DNA of 64,000 nt from an uncultured Nocardioides sp. (GTDB lineage: Bacteria > Actinomycetota > Actinomycetes > Propionibacteriales > Nocardioidaceae): positions 1-64,000 of the forward strand of contig NZ_CANLDB010000008.1 of assembly GCF_947489365.1 (NCBI RefSeq), read 5' to 3'. Every line of letters starts with the position of its first letter. Position 1 is the first letter of the stretch. This document shows, one piece after another, positions 35,790 to 47,546 of the stretch. The position numbers were made by a program, and so were the translations under genes. The notes under the pieces were generated by a model, which worked only from the letters and a program-made list of their open reading frames with translations, was not told the origin of the DNA and did no database searches.

Positions 35790-36910
35790 CGGGGGAGCTC
35801 CTTCAGGCTGGTGGCCAGCGCGTCGCGGAAGGCCTGGTTCTCGTGCGGCGTGCCGACGGAGACCCGCAGCCAGCCCTCGGGGCCGGTCTCACGGACCAGC
35901 ACGCCGTGGGCGAGCAGCGCCTCCCAGACGGCGTGACGGTCGTCGAAACGCCCGAACAGGACGAAGTTCGCGTCGCTGTCGGCGACCGCGAGGCCCTGCT
36001 CGCGCAGCCAGCCGACCAGGGCGTCGCGCTCTGCGCGGAGCTCCGCGACGCGGCCGAGGAGCTCGTCGGCGTGGCGCAGCGCGGCGAGCGCGGCGGCCTG
36101 CGTGAGCGACGACAGGTGGTAGGGCAGGCGCACCAGCCGCAGGGCGTCGCAGACCTCCGGGGCGGCGGCGAGGTAGCCGACGCGACCGCCGGCGAGGGCG
36201 AACGCCTTGCTCATGGTGCGGCTCACGACGAGGTTGCGGTGCGCGCCGAGGCGCTCGACCGCGCTGGGGGTGCCGGCGCGGCGGAACTCGCCGTACGCCT
36301 CGTCGATGACGACCAGCCCGCCGACCTCGGCGACCGCGGCGCAGACGACGTCGGTGGTCTCCGGCGCCAGCGCGGTGCCGGTGGGGTTGTTCGGGCTGGG
36401 CAGCAGCACCACCGAGGGCCGGTGCTCGGCGACCAGCGCACGCACGTGGTCGAGGTCGAGGGTGAAGTCGGCCTCGCGGTGCCCGGTCACCCAGGTGGTC
36501 GAGGTGCCGCGGGCGTACTCCGGGTACATCGAGTACGTCGGGGTGAAGCCGAGCGCCGTGCGGCCCGGCCCGCCGAAGGCCATGAGCAGCTGCAGCATGA
36601 CCTCGTTCGAGCCGTTCGCGGCCCACACCTGGGAGACGTCGAGGGCCACGCCGGTGTCGCGGCCCAGGTACGCCGCCAGCGCCTCTCGCAGCGCGACGTG
36701 CTCGCGGTCGGGGTAGCGGTTCAGCTCCAGCGCGGCCTCGCCCACCGCCGCGGCGATGTCGGTGGCGACAGCCTCGCTGGGCCCGTACGGGTTCTCGTTG
36801 GTGTTCAGCCGGACCGGGACGTCGAGCTGGGGGGCGCCGTACGGCTCGAGGCCGCGCAGCTCCGGACGGATCGGCGGCCAGGCCGCGTCCGTCACCTGCT
36901 CGGCGCTCAC
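35786..36910 (-). CDS. hisC: Histidinol-phosphate aminotransferase
   Basis: A 374-residue fold-type I PLP aminotransferase. Substrate-binding LNTNENPYGPS, SPNNPTGTA, VVIDEAYGEFRR and the PLP lysine in SRTMSKAFALAGGRVGYL are all present in the family order. The GTG start overlaps the hisD stop codon (GTGA). An upstream extension of the frame is a shadow of hisD. Confidence 0.97.
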   Translation of the reverse strand: MSAEQVTDAAWPPIRPELRGLEPYGAPQLDVPVRLNTNENPYGPSEAVATDIAAAVGEAALELNRYPDREHVALREALAAYLGRDTGVALDVSQVWAANGSNEVMLQLLMAFGGPGRTALGFTPTYSMYPEYARGTSTTWVTGHREADFTLDLDHVRALVAEHRPSVVLLPSPNNPTGTALAPETTDVVCAAVAEVGGLVVIDEAYGEFRRAGTPSAVERLGAHRNLVVSRTMSKAFALAGGRVGYLAAAPEVCDALRLVRLPYHLSSLTQAAALAALRHADELLGRVAELRAERDALVGWLREQGLAVADSDANFVLFGRFDDRHAVWEALLAHGVLVRETGPEGWLRVSVGTPHENQAFRDALATSLKELPR

Positions 36911-38229
36911 CGGGGCTCGACCCGGATGCGGACGGCCTCGCCGTGGCCGGGGAGGTCCTCGGCCTCGGCGAGCGCGACCACGTGCGGCGCGACGTCGCGC
37001 AGCGCGGACTCGTCGTAGGTGACCATGTGGACCGTGCGGGTGAAGGCGCGCACCGACAGGCCCGACGAGTGGCAGGCGCAGCCGCCGGTGGGCAGCACGT
37101 GGTTGGACCCCGCGCAGTAGTCGCCGAGCGAGACCGGCGTGTGCGGGCCGACGAAGATGGCGCCCGCGTTGCGCACCCGCAGCGCCCACTCCTCGGCGTC
37201 GACGGTCTGGACCTCGAGGTGCTCCGCGGCGTACGCGTCGACCACGGCGAGACCCTGCTCGAGGTCGTCGACCATGACGATCGCGGACTGCGCGCCACGC
37301 AGCGAGGTGCGGATCCGCTCCTCGTGCCGGGTCCGGGACACCTGCTCCTCCAGCGCCACCTCGACCTTGTCGGCCAGCGCCTCCGACGGCGTCACCAGGA
37401 CGCTCGCCGCGAGCTGGTCGTGCTCGGACTGGCTGAGCAGGTCGGCGGCGACGTGGGCCGGATCGGCGGTGTCGTCGGCGAGGACGGCGATCTCGGTCGG
37501 GCCGGCCTCGGAGTCGATGCCGACGACGCCCTTCAGCAGCCGCTTGGCGGTGACGGTCCAGATCGAGCCGGGCCCGGTCACGAGGTCGACGCGGCGGCAC
37601 GGGCCGGCGCCGTACGCGAACATGGCGACGGCCTGGGCGCCGCCGACGGCGTACACCTCGTCGATGCCGAGCAGCGCGCACGCGGCGAGGATCGTCGGGT
37701 GCGGCAGGCCGCCGAACTCCTTCTGCGGGGTCGACGCGAGCGCGATCTCGCCGACGCCCGCGACCTGGGCGGGGACGACGTTCATGACGACGCTGGAGAC
37801 CAGCGGGGCGATGCCGCCGGGCACGTACAGGCCGACGCGGCCCATGGGGACGACGCGCGTGCGGACCTGGGCACCCTCGGCGGGCGTCGAGACCACGTCG
37901 GTCTCCAGCTCGGCCTCGGACGTCGCCCGCAGCCGGCGGATGGACTCCTCGAGCCCGGCGCGCACGGCGGGGTCGAGCTCGGCGAGGGCCTTCTCGCAGG
38001 CCTCCGGCGGGACGGCGATGTCGTCCTGCTCCACGCCGTCGAACCGGGCGGAGTACTCCGTGATCGCGACGACGCCGCGGCGTCGTACCTCGTCGCAGAT
38101 GGCCTGGACGGCGGGGATCGCGGCCTCGATGTCGAAGTCCGCGCGGGGCAGGGCGTCGCGGTAGTCGACATGACCGTGCTCGGTGCCCTCGGTGGCAGCC
38201 GTCGTCCGGAGGTCGATGCGTCGCAACAT
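36907..38229 (-). CDS. hisD: Histidinol dehydrogenase
   Basis: A 440-residue zinc enzyme carrying out the last two oxidations to histidine. Signature regions are PMGRVGLYVPGGIAPLVSSVVMN, GPGSIWTVTAKRLLKGVVGIDSEAGPTEI, LSQSEHDQLAASVLVT and YCAGSNHVLPTGG. ATG at 38229 lies 7 nt after TAGAAT, a leaderless-type promoter; it heads the hisDCBH-priA-hisF operon. hisG and hisE are not in the window. Confidence 0.97.
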   Translation of the reverse strand: MLRRIDLRTTAATEGTEHGHVDYRDALPRADFDIEAAIPAVQAICDEVRRRGVVAITEYSARFDGVEQDDIAVPPEACEKALAELDPAVRAGLEESIRRLRATSEAELETDVVSTPAEGAQVRTRVVPMGRVGLYVPGGIAPLVSSVVMNVVPAQVAGVGEIALASTPQKEFGGLPHPTILAACALLGIDEVYAVGGAQAVAMFAYGAGPCRRVDLVTGPGSIWTVTAKRLLKGVVGIDSEAGPTEIAVLADDTADPAHVAADLLSQSEHDQLAASVLVTPSEALADKVEVALEEQVSRTRHEERIRTSLRGAQSAIVMVDDLEQGLAVVDAYAAEHLEVQTVDAEEWALRVRNAGAIFVGPHTPVSLGDYCAGSNHVLPTGGCACHSSGLSVRAFTRTVHMVTYDESALRDVAPHVVALAEAEDLPGHGEAVRIRVEPR

Positions 38230-38236
38230 GCCTGCG

Positions 38237-38242
38237 ATTCTA
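38237..38242 (-). promoter_or_regulatory. his operon leaderless -10 box TAGAAT
   Basis: TAGAAT on the minus strand, 7 nt before the hisD ATG. It is divergent from the promoter at 38310-38315. Confidence 0.65.
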
Positions 38243-38309
38243 GGCGCCGCGCCGGGACCGGCGTGACTCGGCCGGGGCGCGGGCCGGCGGGCGCCGCGAG
38301 AGTGGGGAC

Positions 38310-38315
38310 TAGAGT
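38310..38315 (+). promoter_or_regulatory. LON-domain gene leaderless -10 box TAGAGT
   Basis: TAGAGT lies 7 nt before the GTG at 38323. This spacing decides the start, since the frame is open far upstream through antisense his DNA. Confidence 0.65.
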
Positions 38316-38322
38316 CGCGGAC

Positions 38323-38988
38323 GTGACCGAGGCGCTGCCGATGTTCCCGCTGAGCAGCGTCCTGTTCCCCGGCGCCCGCGTGCCGTTGCGGGTGTTCGAG
38401 GACCGCTACACCGCCCTGGTGCGGCACCTGCTGACCGAGCCCGACCCCGCGCAGCGGCTCTTCGGCTCCGTCGCGATCCGCGAGGGCTTCGAGGTCGGCG
38501 ACCACGGCAACCAGTCGTTGCACCGGGTGGGCTGCCGGCTCCAGCTCGGCGAGGTCGAGGAGACGCCCGACGGCGGCTTCACCGTCGTCGCCACCGCCCG
38601 CGACCGGATCCGCCTGGACGGGCTCGAGACCGACGGGGAGTTCCCGGTCGGCCGGGTGGAGGTGCTTCGGGAGGACGACGTCGCGGTCGCGCCGGAGACG
38701 GTCGAGCGGGTGAAGTCGACGTTCACGGCCTACCGGGCGACGCTGGCGCAGATCAGCGGCGACCCCTACACGGGGCGGCTGCCCCACGACCCGGTGATGC
38801 TGTCGTGGGTGCTCGCCGCCACCGCTCCCCTGCCCCACCCGGACCGCCAGCGGCTGCTCGAGGCCGACGACGTCGCCGTGAGGCTCGACATGGTCACCGA
38901 GATGCTGCGCTCGGAGCTGCGGGCGATGAACGCCATCCCGTCCCTCCCCGCGACCGACGTCGCCCGCACGGGCTGGTCGCCCAACTGA
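38323..38988 (+). CDS. LON peptidase substrate-binding-domain protein
   Basis: A 221-residue protein made only of the Lon N-terminal (LAN/PUA-like) domain: LPMFPLSSVLFPGARVPLRVFEDRYTALVRHL, then a C-terminal helical bundle with PHPDRQRLLEADDVAVRLDMVTEMLRSEL. It has no ATPase or protease domain. Such stand-alone proteins are widespread in actinobacteria and of unknown function. GTG at 38323 is set by the leaderless promoter. It overlaps ybaK in a CTGA arrangement. Confidence 0.88.
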   Translation: MTEALPMFPLSSVLFPGARVPLRVFEDRYTALVRHLLTEPDPAQRLFGSVAIREGFEVGDHGNQSLHRVGCRLQLGEVEETPDGGFTVVATARDRIRLDGLETDGEFPVGRVEVLREDDVAVAPETVERVKSTFTAYRATLAQISGDPYTGRLPHDPVMLSWVLAATAPLPHPDRQRLLEADDVAVRLDMVTEMLRSELRAMNAIPSLPATDVARTGWSPN

Positions 38989-39506
38989 GCCGTCGCCCGG
39001 CCCGGCGGGGCGGCGCGTCCCCGGGGACGCCGGCGACGCGCGCCGCCGCGGCGGCCGGGGTCGAGGTCGTCGCGCACCCCTACGACCACGACCCTCGCAG
39101 CGCGTCGTACGGCGAGGAGGCGGCCGACGTGCTCGCCGACCGGCTCGGCGTCGAGGCCGGGCGGGTGCTGAAGACCCTCGTCGTGCGCACCGCCGCCGGG
39201 CTCGCCGTCGCCGTCGTCCCGGTCACCGAGCGCCTCGACCTCAAGGCCGTCGCCCGCGCGCTCGGCGCCCCGCGCGCGGAGATGGCCGACCCCGCCGACG
39301 CCGAGCGGTCCTCCGGCTACGTCGTGGGCGGCATCTCGCCGCTGGGCCAGAAGCGCCCGCTGCCGACCGTCGTCGACGAGACCGCGCTCGGCCACGCCAC
39401 CGTCTTCGTCTCCGGCGGTCGCCGGGGCCTCGACCTCGAGCTGGCCCCCGCCGACCTCGTCCGTGTCACCGGCGCGACGACCGCCCGCGTCGGCCGGCCC
39501 CGCTAG
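38985..39506 (+). CDS. ybaK: Cys-tRNA(Pro) deacylase YbaK family; apparent CTG start
   Basis: A 173-residue editing protein that hydrolyses mischarged Cys-tRNA(Pro). Family stretches: HPYDHDPRSASYGEEAADVL, RVLKTLVV, LDLKAVARALGAPRAEMADP, SSGYVVGGISPLGQKRPLPT, VFVSGGRRGLDLELAPADL. Between the upstream gene and the conserved TPATRA motif there is no ATG, GTG or TTG in frame. CTG at 38985, overlapping the preceding TGA, would give MSRRPARRGG, a normal-looking N-terminus. The 3' end runs straight into the repeat array. Confidence 0.9.
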   Translation: MSRRPARRGGASPGTPATRAAAAAGVEVVAHPYDHDPRSASYGEEAADVLADRLGVEAGRVLKTLVVRTAAGLAVAVVPVTERLDLKAVARALGAPRAEMADPADAERSSGYVVGGISPLGQKRPLPTVVDETALGHATVFVSGGRRGLDLELAPADLVRVTGATTARVGRPR

Positions 39507-40168
39507 CCGAGTCGGCCCGAACGCACGCCGTACCAGGCCCGAGTCGGCCCGTACGCACCCAATATCAGGCCCGAGTCGGCCCGAACGCACGCCGTACGAG
39601 GCCCGAGTCGGCCCGTACGCACCCAATATCAGGCCCGAGTCGGCCCGAACTGTCACCGTCGGGGCCGACCCGACCTCCCCGACGTCTGCGTGCGGGCCGA
39701 CTCGGCGTCGCTGACGCGTGCGCTCGGGCCGACTCGACGCCCCTGGCGCGTGCGTTCGGGCCGACTCGACCTCCCCGACGCGTGCATTCGGGCCGACCCG
39801 ACCTCCCTGACGCGTGCATTCGGGCCGACTCGACGCCCCTGACCGTGCGCTCGGGCCGACTCGACGCCCCTGACGGGTGCGTTCAGGCCGACCCGACCTC
39901 CCCGACGCGTGCATTCGGGCCGACCCGACCTCCCTGACGCATGCATTCGGGCCGACTCGACGCCCCTGACCGTGCGCTCGGGCCGACTCGACGCCCCTAA
40001 CAAGTGCGTTCGGGCCGACTCGGCGTCGCTGGCGAGTGCGTTCGGGCCGACTCGGCGTCGCTGACGCGCGCGTTCGGGCCGACTCGACGTCGCTGGCGCG
40101 TGCGTTCGGGCCGACTCGGCGCCCCTGACGGGTGCGTTCGGGCCGACTCAGCGTCAGGGGGTGCGCTC
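39507..40168. repeat. Tandem array of about 21 units of 32 bp with internal inversion
   Basis: From 39661 to about 40168 about sixteen units run in one direction, each 29-33 bp (mostly 32), with core GTGCGTTCGGGCCGACTCG and a variable part of about 13 bp. From 39507 to 39660 five units run the opposite way, alternating two subtypes in a 64-bp period. Units near 39784 and 39911 belong to a 127-bp segmental duplication. The array fills the gap between convergent ybaK and the 40154-40801 gene and overlaps the last codons of the latter. No other gene is seen here. Confidence 0.9.
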
Positions 40169-40797
40169 GGGCCGGGTCCCGCGCCAGTCCAACGAGGCCG
40201 TCCCCGCAGCGGGGTCGCCGAGCCCGGCGCGCGGGCCGCGGTCGGCATGGGTGGCGTCGTCGCCGTGCTCCCCGGGCCCGCCGTGCTCGGCGTCAGGGCG
40301 GTCGGCGGAGCGGGCGAAGCCGAGCAGGGTGACGACGAGGCCGACGAGCAGCCCGCCGGGGAGGGCGAGCCACGGGGCGGGGCCCGCGAGGGTGAGGTCG
40401 CCCACCAGCGGGGTGTAGTCCTCGGCGCCGTCGGCCAGGGACGACGGGTCGGGCGGGCCGAGCAGGTGGCCCACGGCGTACATCAGCAGCCCGGCGACGA
40501 CCGCGGCGACGGTGGCCACCCCCACCACGGCGAGCTCGTCGCGGCGGGTGACCCAACCGACGACCAGCCCGGCCACCAAGCCCAGGGCGAGCGCGATGAC
40601 CACGAAGGTGCCGGTGGCGTCGAAGGCCGAGCGGGCGCCGTCGGAGTCGAGGACGAACTCGCCGGCGAGCGCCACCCCGGTCGGCGGCGTCCACAGCGCC
40701 CACCACAGGACACCCGCGACCGCACCGGCGACGAGCAGGGCGACCGCGACCGCGGCCGGCCAGACGACGCGTCGCTCGCGCGTCGGTCCCGTCGCCC

Positions 40798-40801
<4 letters not shown>
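40154..40801 (-). CDS. Membrane protein, possibly DUF2567 family
   Basis: A 215-residue protein with four predicted helices (VVWPAAVAVALLVAGAVAGVLWW; GTFVVIALALGLVAGLVVGW; AVVGVATVAAVVAGLLMYAVGHLLG; PWLALPGGLLVGLVVTLLGFA). The extracytoplasmic segment GEFVLDSDGARSAFDATG resembles actinobacterial DUF2567 proteins. The hydrophilic C-terminus ends inside the repeat array. GTG overlaps the dnaE stop codon (GTGA). No function is known, and the family name is from memory of the pattern. Confidence 0.65.
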
Positions 40802-44361
<3,560 letters not shown>

Positions 44362-44460
44362 CGTGGTGCCGGGTTCCTCGCCGGGTCGGAGGTGCAGGAC
44401 GGTGGAGCGGTTCTGCCGGTGGGGTCGTGACGGACGATCAGGCGGGGAAGAGCCGTCAGC

Positions 44461-45234
44461 CTACGCCAGCGGTCCGAGGCTGCCAGGGACCGCCGACAGC
44501 GGGTCCGGCGGTCCGTGGGAGCCCGCGTGGGAGGCCGTGCGGGACGCCGCCGCGTCGAGGCTCTCGGCGATGAGGACCGCCATGACCCGCGCCACCCGGT
44601 CCTCCCCCAGGGCGGGCGCGCGGGCGGCCACGCGGCGCACGACGTCGGCCTCGCGGCCCGGGTCGCGGGCGGTGTCGGTCTTGAGGTCCTGGATGACCCG
44701 GGTGAGCGCGACGCGGCGCTGCAGGAGGTCGCCCAGCTCGTGGTCCACGTCGTCGACGAGGCGGCGCAGCGTCCCCACGGGGTCGGCCCCGGGCCACACC
44801 ATCCGCAGGTCGGGCGTGCGCTCGGGGTTCGCCGACCCGTCGGTGTGCTCCAGCTCGAGCAGCCCGTGGGCGGCGTAGAACGCCCGCGCCGGGGCGTTGT
44901 CGGTGAACACCCACAGGCAGAAGCCTCGCGGGCGCAGGGCCGTGACCACCTCGAGCAGCATCGAGCCGACGCCGGCGCGCTGCGCGTCGGGGGCGACGTA
45001 CAGCGCCTCGAGCCAGTCGTCGACCACGGCGGCGAAGCCGACGACGTCCTGTCCCTCCACGGCGACCCAGACCTCGCGGCGGTCGAGGTCCCAGGAGGCG
45101 ATGTCGCGGCGGACGTGGGGCACCGCGGCGGCGGGGACCGGCGGCATCGCCGGGGCCGCGGCGGCCCGGGAGGCGAGGAACACCTCCGCCAACGCGGGGA
45201 GGTCCGCCGGGACCGCCGGTCGGCAGCCGGTCAC
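44461..45234 (-). CDS. GNAT acetyltransferase fused to a chorismate mutase-like domain
   Basis: A 257-residue protein. Residues about 1-160 are a GNAT fold: VTGCRPAVPADLPALAEVF, VGFAAVVDDWLEALYVAPDAQRAGVGSMLLEVV (acetyl-CoA loop), FTDNAPARAFYAAHGLLE. Residues about 165-257 match an AroQ-type chorismate mutase helix bundle: LRRLVDDVDHELGDLLQRRVALTRVIQDLKTDTARDPGREADVVRRVA and an Arg/Lys/Glu pattern compatible with the active site. GTG overlaps the rluD stop codon. Whether the mutase half is catalytic is not known; such a fusion is unusual. Confidence 0.82.
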   Translation of the reverse strand: MTGCRPAVPADLPALAEVFLASRAAAAPAMPPVPAAAVPHVRRDIASWDLDRREVWVAVEGQDVVGFAAVVDDWLEALYVAPDAQRAGVGSMLLEVVTALRPRGFCLWVFTDNAPARAFYAAHGLLELEHTDGSANPERTPDLRMVWPGADPVGTLRRLVDDVDHELGDLLQRRVALTRVIQDLKTDTARDPGREADVVRRVAARAPALGEDRVARVMAVLIAESLDAAASRTASHAGSHGPPDPLSAVPGSLGPLA

Positions 45235-46169
45235 GCGCTGCCTCGCACCACGTCCAGGGCGCGCTCGAGGTCGGTCGGGTACGGCGAGTCGTAGGTGACC
45301 CACCGCCCGTCGTCCGGGTGGGCGAAGCCGAGCCGGACGGCGTGCAGCCACTGCCGCTCCAGCCCGACGCGGGCGGCCAGGGTCGGGTCGGCGCCGTACG
45401 TCAGGTCGGCCACGCAGGGGTGGCGCAGCGCGGACATGTGCACGCGGATCTGGTGGGTGCGGCCGGTCTCCAGGTGCACCTCGAGCAGGCTCGCGAAGCG
45501 GTGGGCCTCGAGCGTCGCGTAGTGCGTCACCGACGGCTTGCCGTCCTCGCGCACCGTGAAGCGCCAGTCCGCACCCCGGTGCCGTCCGATCGGCGCGTCG
45601 ATCGTGCCCTCCAGCGGGTCGGGGTGGCCCTGGACCAGCGCGTGGTAGGTCTTCTCGACCTCGCGGTCGCGGAACGCGTTCTTCAGCACCGAGTAGGCAC
45701 GTTCGGACTTGCAGACCACCATCACGCCGGAGGTCCCGACGTCGAGCCGCTGGACGATGCCCTGCCGTTCGGAGGCGCCGCTGGTGGCGATGGTGAAGCC
45801 GGCGGCCCGCAGGTGCCCGACGAGGGTCGGGCCGGTCCAGCCCGGCGAGGGGTGCACGGCGACGCCGACGGGCTTGTCGACCACCACGACGTCGTCGTCG
45901 TCGTGGATGATCCCGACCCCCTCGACGACCTCCGGCCGGATCGCCAGCGGGTCGGCCTCCTCGGGGATCGTGACCTCGAGCATCGCCCCGGCGTCCACCC
46001 GGGCCGACTTCGCGGCGGTGTCGCCGTCGAGGACCACGAGGCCCTGGGAGATCAGCTCCGCGCACCGGTTCCGGGAGAAGCCGAACATCCGCGCCATGGC
46101 GGTGTCGACGCGCTCCCCGGCCAGGCCGTCCGGGACCGACACGACCCGCAGCTCCGACGACGCCGTCAC
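45231..46169 (-). CDS. rluD: 23S rRNA pseudouridine synthase, RluA/RluD family
   Basis: A 312-residue protein. An N-terminal S4 RNA-binding domain (ERVDTAMARMFGFSRNRCAELISQGLVVLDG) is followed by the catalytic domain with DVVVVDKPVGVAVHPSPG, the nucleophile Asp in QRLDVGTSGVMVV (QRLD rather than HRLD), and TGRTHQIRVHMSALRHP. It follows lspA with a 4-bp overlap, an arrangement found across many bacteria. Confidence 0.94.
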   Translation of the reverse strand: MTASSELRVVSVPDGLAGERVDTAMARMFGFSRNRCAELISQGLVVLDGDTAAKSARVDAGAMLEVTIPEEADPLAIRPEVVEGVGIIHDDDDVVVVDKPVGVAVHPSPGWTGPTLVGHLRAAGFTIATSGASERQGIVQRLDVGTSGVMVVCKSERAYSVLKNAFRDREVEKTYHALVQGHPDPLEGTIDAPIGRHRGADWRFTVREDGKPSVTHYATLEAHRFASLLEVHLETGRTHQIRVHMSALRHPCVADLTYGADPTLAARVGLERQWLHAVRLGFAHPDDGRWVTYDSPYPTDLERALDVVRGSA

Positions 46170-46855
46170 GGGGTCCGCTCCCCCGTGTCGCCCGCCGTGT
46201 CGCCCGCCGTGTCAGCTGCCGGGTCGCCCGCCGTGTCGTCCGCCGTGTCGTCCGCCGGGTCCTTCTCGCTCGGGGCGTGGTCGGCCTCGCGGGTCCCGTC
46301 CACCCGGACGCCCCGGAAGGCCTGCAGGATGATGACACCCGCCGCGACGTTGATGCAGATGTCCGCGATGTTGAACACCGGCCAGTTCGGCAGCCGCAGG
46401 AAGTCGATGACCTCGCCGTGGAACGGGCCGGGGGCCCTCAGCATCCGGTCGGTGAGGTTGCCGAGCACCCCGGCGAGGAGCAGGCCGAGCCCGACGGCCC
46501 ACCAGCGGCTGGCCACCCGTCGCGCCACCCACAGCACCACGAGGGCCGCGGTGATGGCGATGACGCTGAGGACGGCCGTGAACTCCGTGCCGGTGGAGAA
46601 CGCCGCGCCGGGGTTGCGGACGAGCGTCAGCGTCAGCCAGGGGCCGACGAGCTCGACGTTCGAGGACGGCTCGAGCCGCTCGACGGCCAGGATCTTCGTC
46701 GCCACGTCCAGCGCGTACGCCGTGGACGCGACGAGCGCGAGCAGCACCAGGTACGGCGCCCGCCGGCGCGACGGCCGGGGGTCGGTGCTGTCGGCCTCGT
46801 CCGTCGACGTCGGCGGGTCCGCGGAGGTCAGCGGCGTTCCTCGCGCTGCTTGCAC
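46166..46855 (-). CDS. lspA: Lipoprotein signal peptidase II
   Basis: A 229-residue protein (from GTG 46855) with four helices that cleaves lipidated prolipoproteins. Catalytic aspartates are in GNLTDRML and FNIADICIN; NPGAAFS is also conserved. The C-terminal about 35 residues are acidic tandem repeats (ADDTADDTAGDPAADTAGDT) encoded by roughly 12-bp repeats. An alternative start is CTG at 46831, overlapping the upstream stop codon as CTGA; the GTG is kept here as the conventional choice. Confidence 0.93.
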   Translation of the reverse strand: MQAARGTPLTSADPPTSTDEADSTDPRPSRRRAPYLVLLALVASTAYALDVATKILAVERLEPSSNVELVGPWLTLTLVRNPGAAFSTGTEFTAVLSVIAITAALVVLWVARRVASRWWAVGLGLLLAGVLGNLTDRMLRAPGPFHGEVIDFLRLPNWPVFNIADICINVAAGVIILQAFRGVRVDGTREADHAPSEKDPADDTADDTAGDPAADTAGDTAGDTGERTP

Positions 46856-47271
46856 GCCAGACAGAGTGACGCACGGGGAAAAGCCATCTGCCGTGCCTTG
46901 CCGATCGGGTTGCCGCAGGACTCGCACAGCCCGTAGGTGCCGGCGGCGATCCGCGCGAGGGCGTGGTCCATCTGCTCGAGCGCCTCGCGCTCGTTGTTGA
47001 CCACCGTCAGCTCGTGGTCGCGCTCGAAGCTGGTGGCCCCGACGTCGGCCTGGTCGTGGCCCGCGCCGTCGCCCGCGTCGCGCATGAGGCCGGCGAGCTC
47101 CTCCTCCTGGCCACGCACCAGCGCGCCGAGCCGCTCGCGCGCCTGCTGCAACTCGTCCAGCACCTCGGTCACCTCGGCGGCGGTCCAGGGGTCGTCGCCC
47201 TCGGCGACCGCCAGGCGGGGCGCCACGGACTCGGCCGAGATGGTCTCGGGTGTCGCGTCGGACTTCGTCAC
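46828..47271 (-). CDS. DksA/TraR-family C4 zinc-finger protein
   Basis: A 147-residue protein. A coiled-coil region (EVTEVLDELQQARERLGALVRGQEEEL ... NNEREALEQMDHALARI) precedes a four-cysteine finger GLCESCGNPIGKARQMAFPRASLCLACKQ. Actinobacterial members bind RNA polymerase or are of unknown role; many lie next to lspA. GTG at 47271 was chosen with AGAGGG nearby. A longer frame to 47445 is low-complexity and unlikely. A TAGGGT -10 candidate lies near 47419-47424. Confidence 0.85.
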   Translation of the reverse strand: MTKSDATPETISAESVAPRLAVAEGDDPWTAAEVTEVLDELQQARERLGALVRGQEEELAGLMRDAGDGAGHDQADVGATSFERDHELTVVNNEREALEQMDHALARIAAGTYGLCESCGNPIGKARQMAFPRASLCLACKQREERR

Positions 47272-47478
47272 GGTGGCCCTCTTCGTCGTCGTCGCCTGGG
47301 GGCCGGGGCCCCGTCTCCACGGTGCTGCGTGCCGCTGCACGGCGCACCCTCCGCCGTACCCCCGACACGCCTGGTCGAGTCCCGTGGCGACCTCGGGGGG
47401 CACACGGGCGAGCAGAACCCTAGTGGCTGGACGACGGGCGGCCACAACCGACCGCGTCCGCGCCCGCCGGACGCGACT

Positions 47479-47518
47479 CGGCCCCGGGACCCGCGACGGT
47501 GCGCGGGTTCCGGGGCCG
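47479..47518 (-). terminator. Hairpin terminator after wag31
   Basis: A 17-bp stem with one G-U wobble (47479-47495 with 47502-47518) and a 6-nt loop, 29 nt beyond the wag31 stop codon. The remaining gap to 47272 shows no gene. Confidence 0.75.
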
Positions 47519-47546
47519 GTGTCGTGGCTGGCCGTGACGGGGAGGC

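Noticed and set aside
39507..40168. Possible CRISPR array
   Set aside because: Unit length is about 32 bp in total, the parts between cores are only about 13 bp and resemble each other, orientation switches inside the array, and no cas genes are present.
38766..40248. Long minus-strand open frames across the repeat array and ybaK
   Set aside because: The repeats lack stop codons and their 32-bp period shifts frame at every unit, so several frames stay open by composition. The proteins are Arg/Ser-rich repeats antisense to ybaK.
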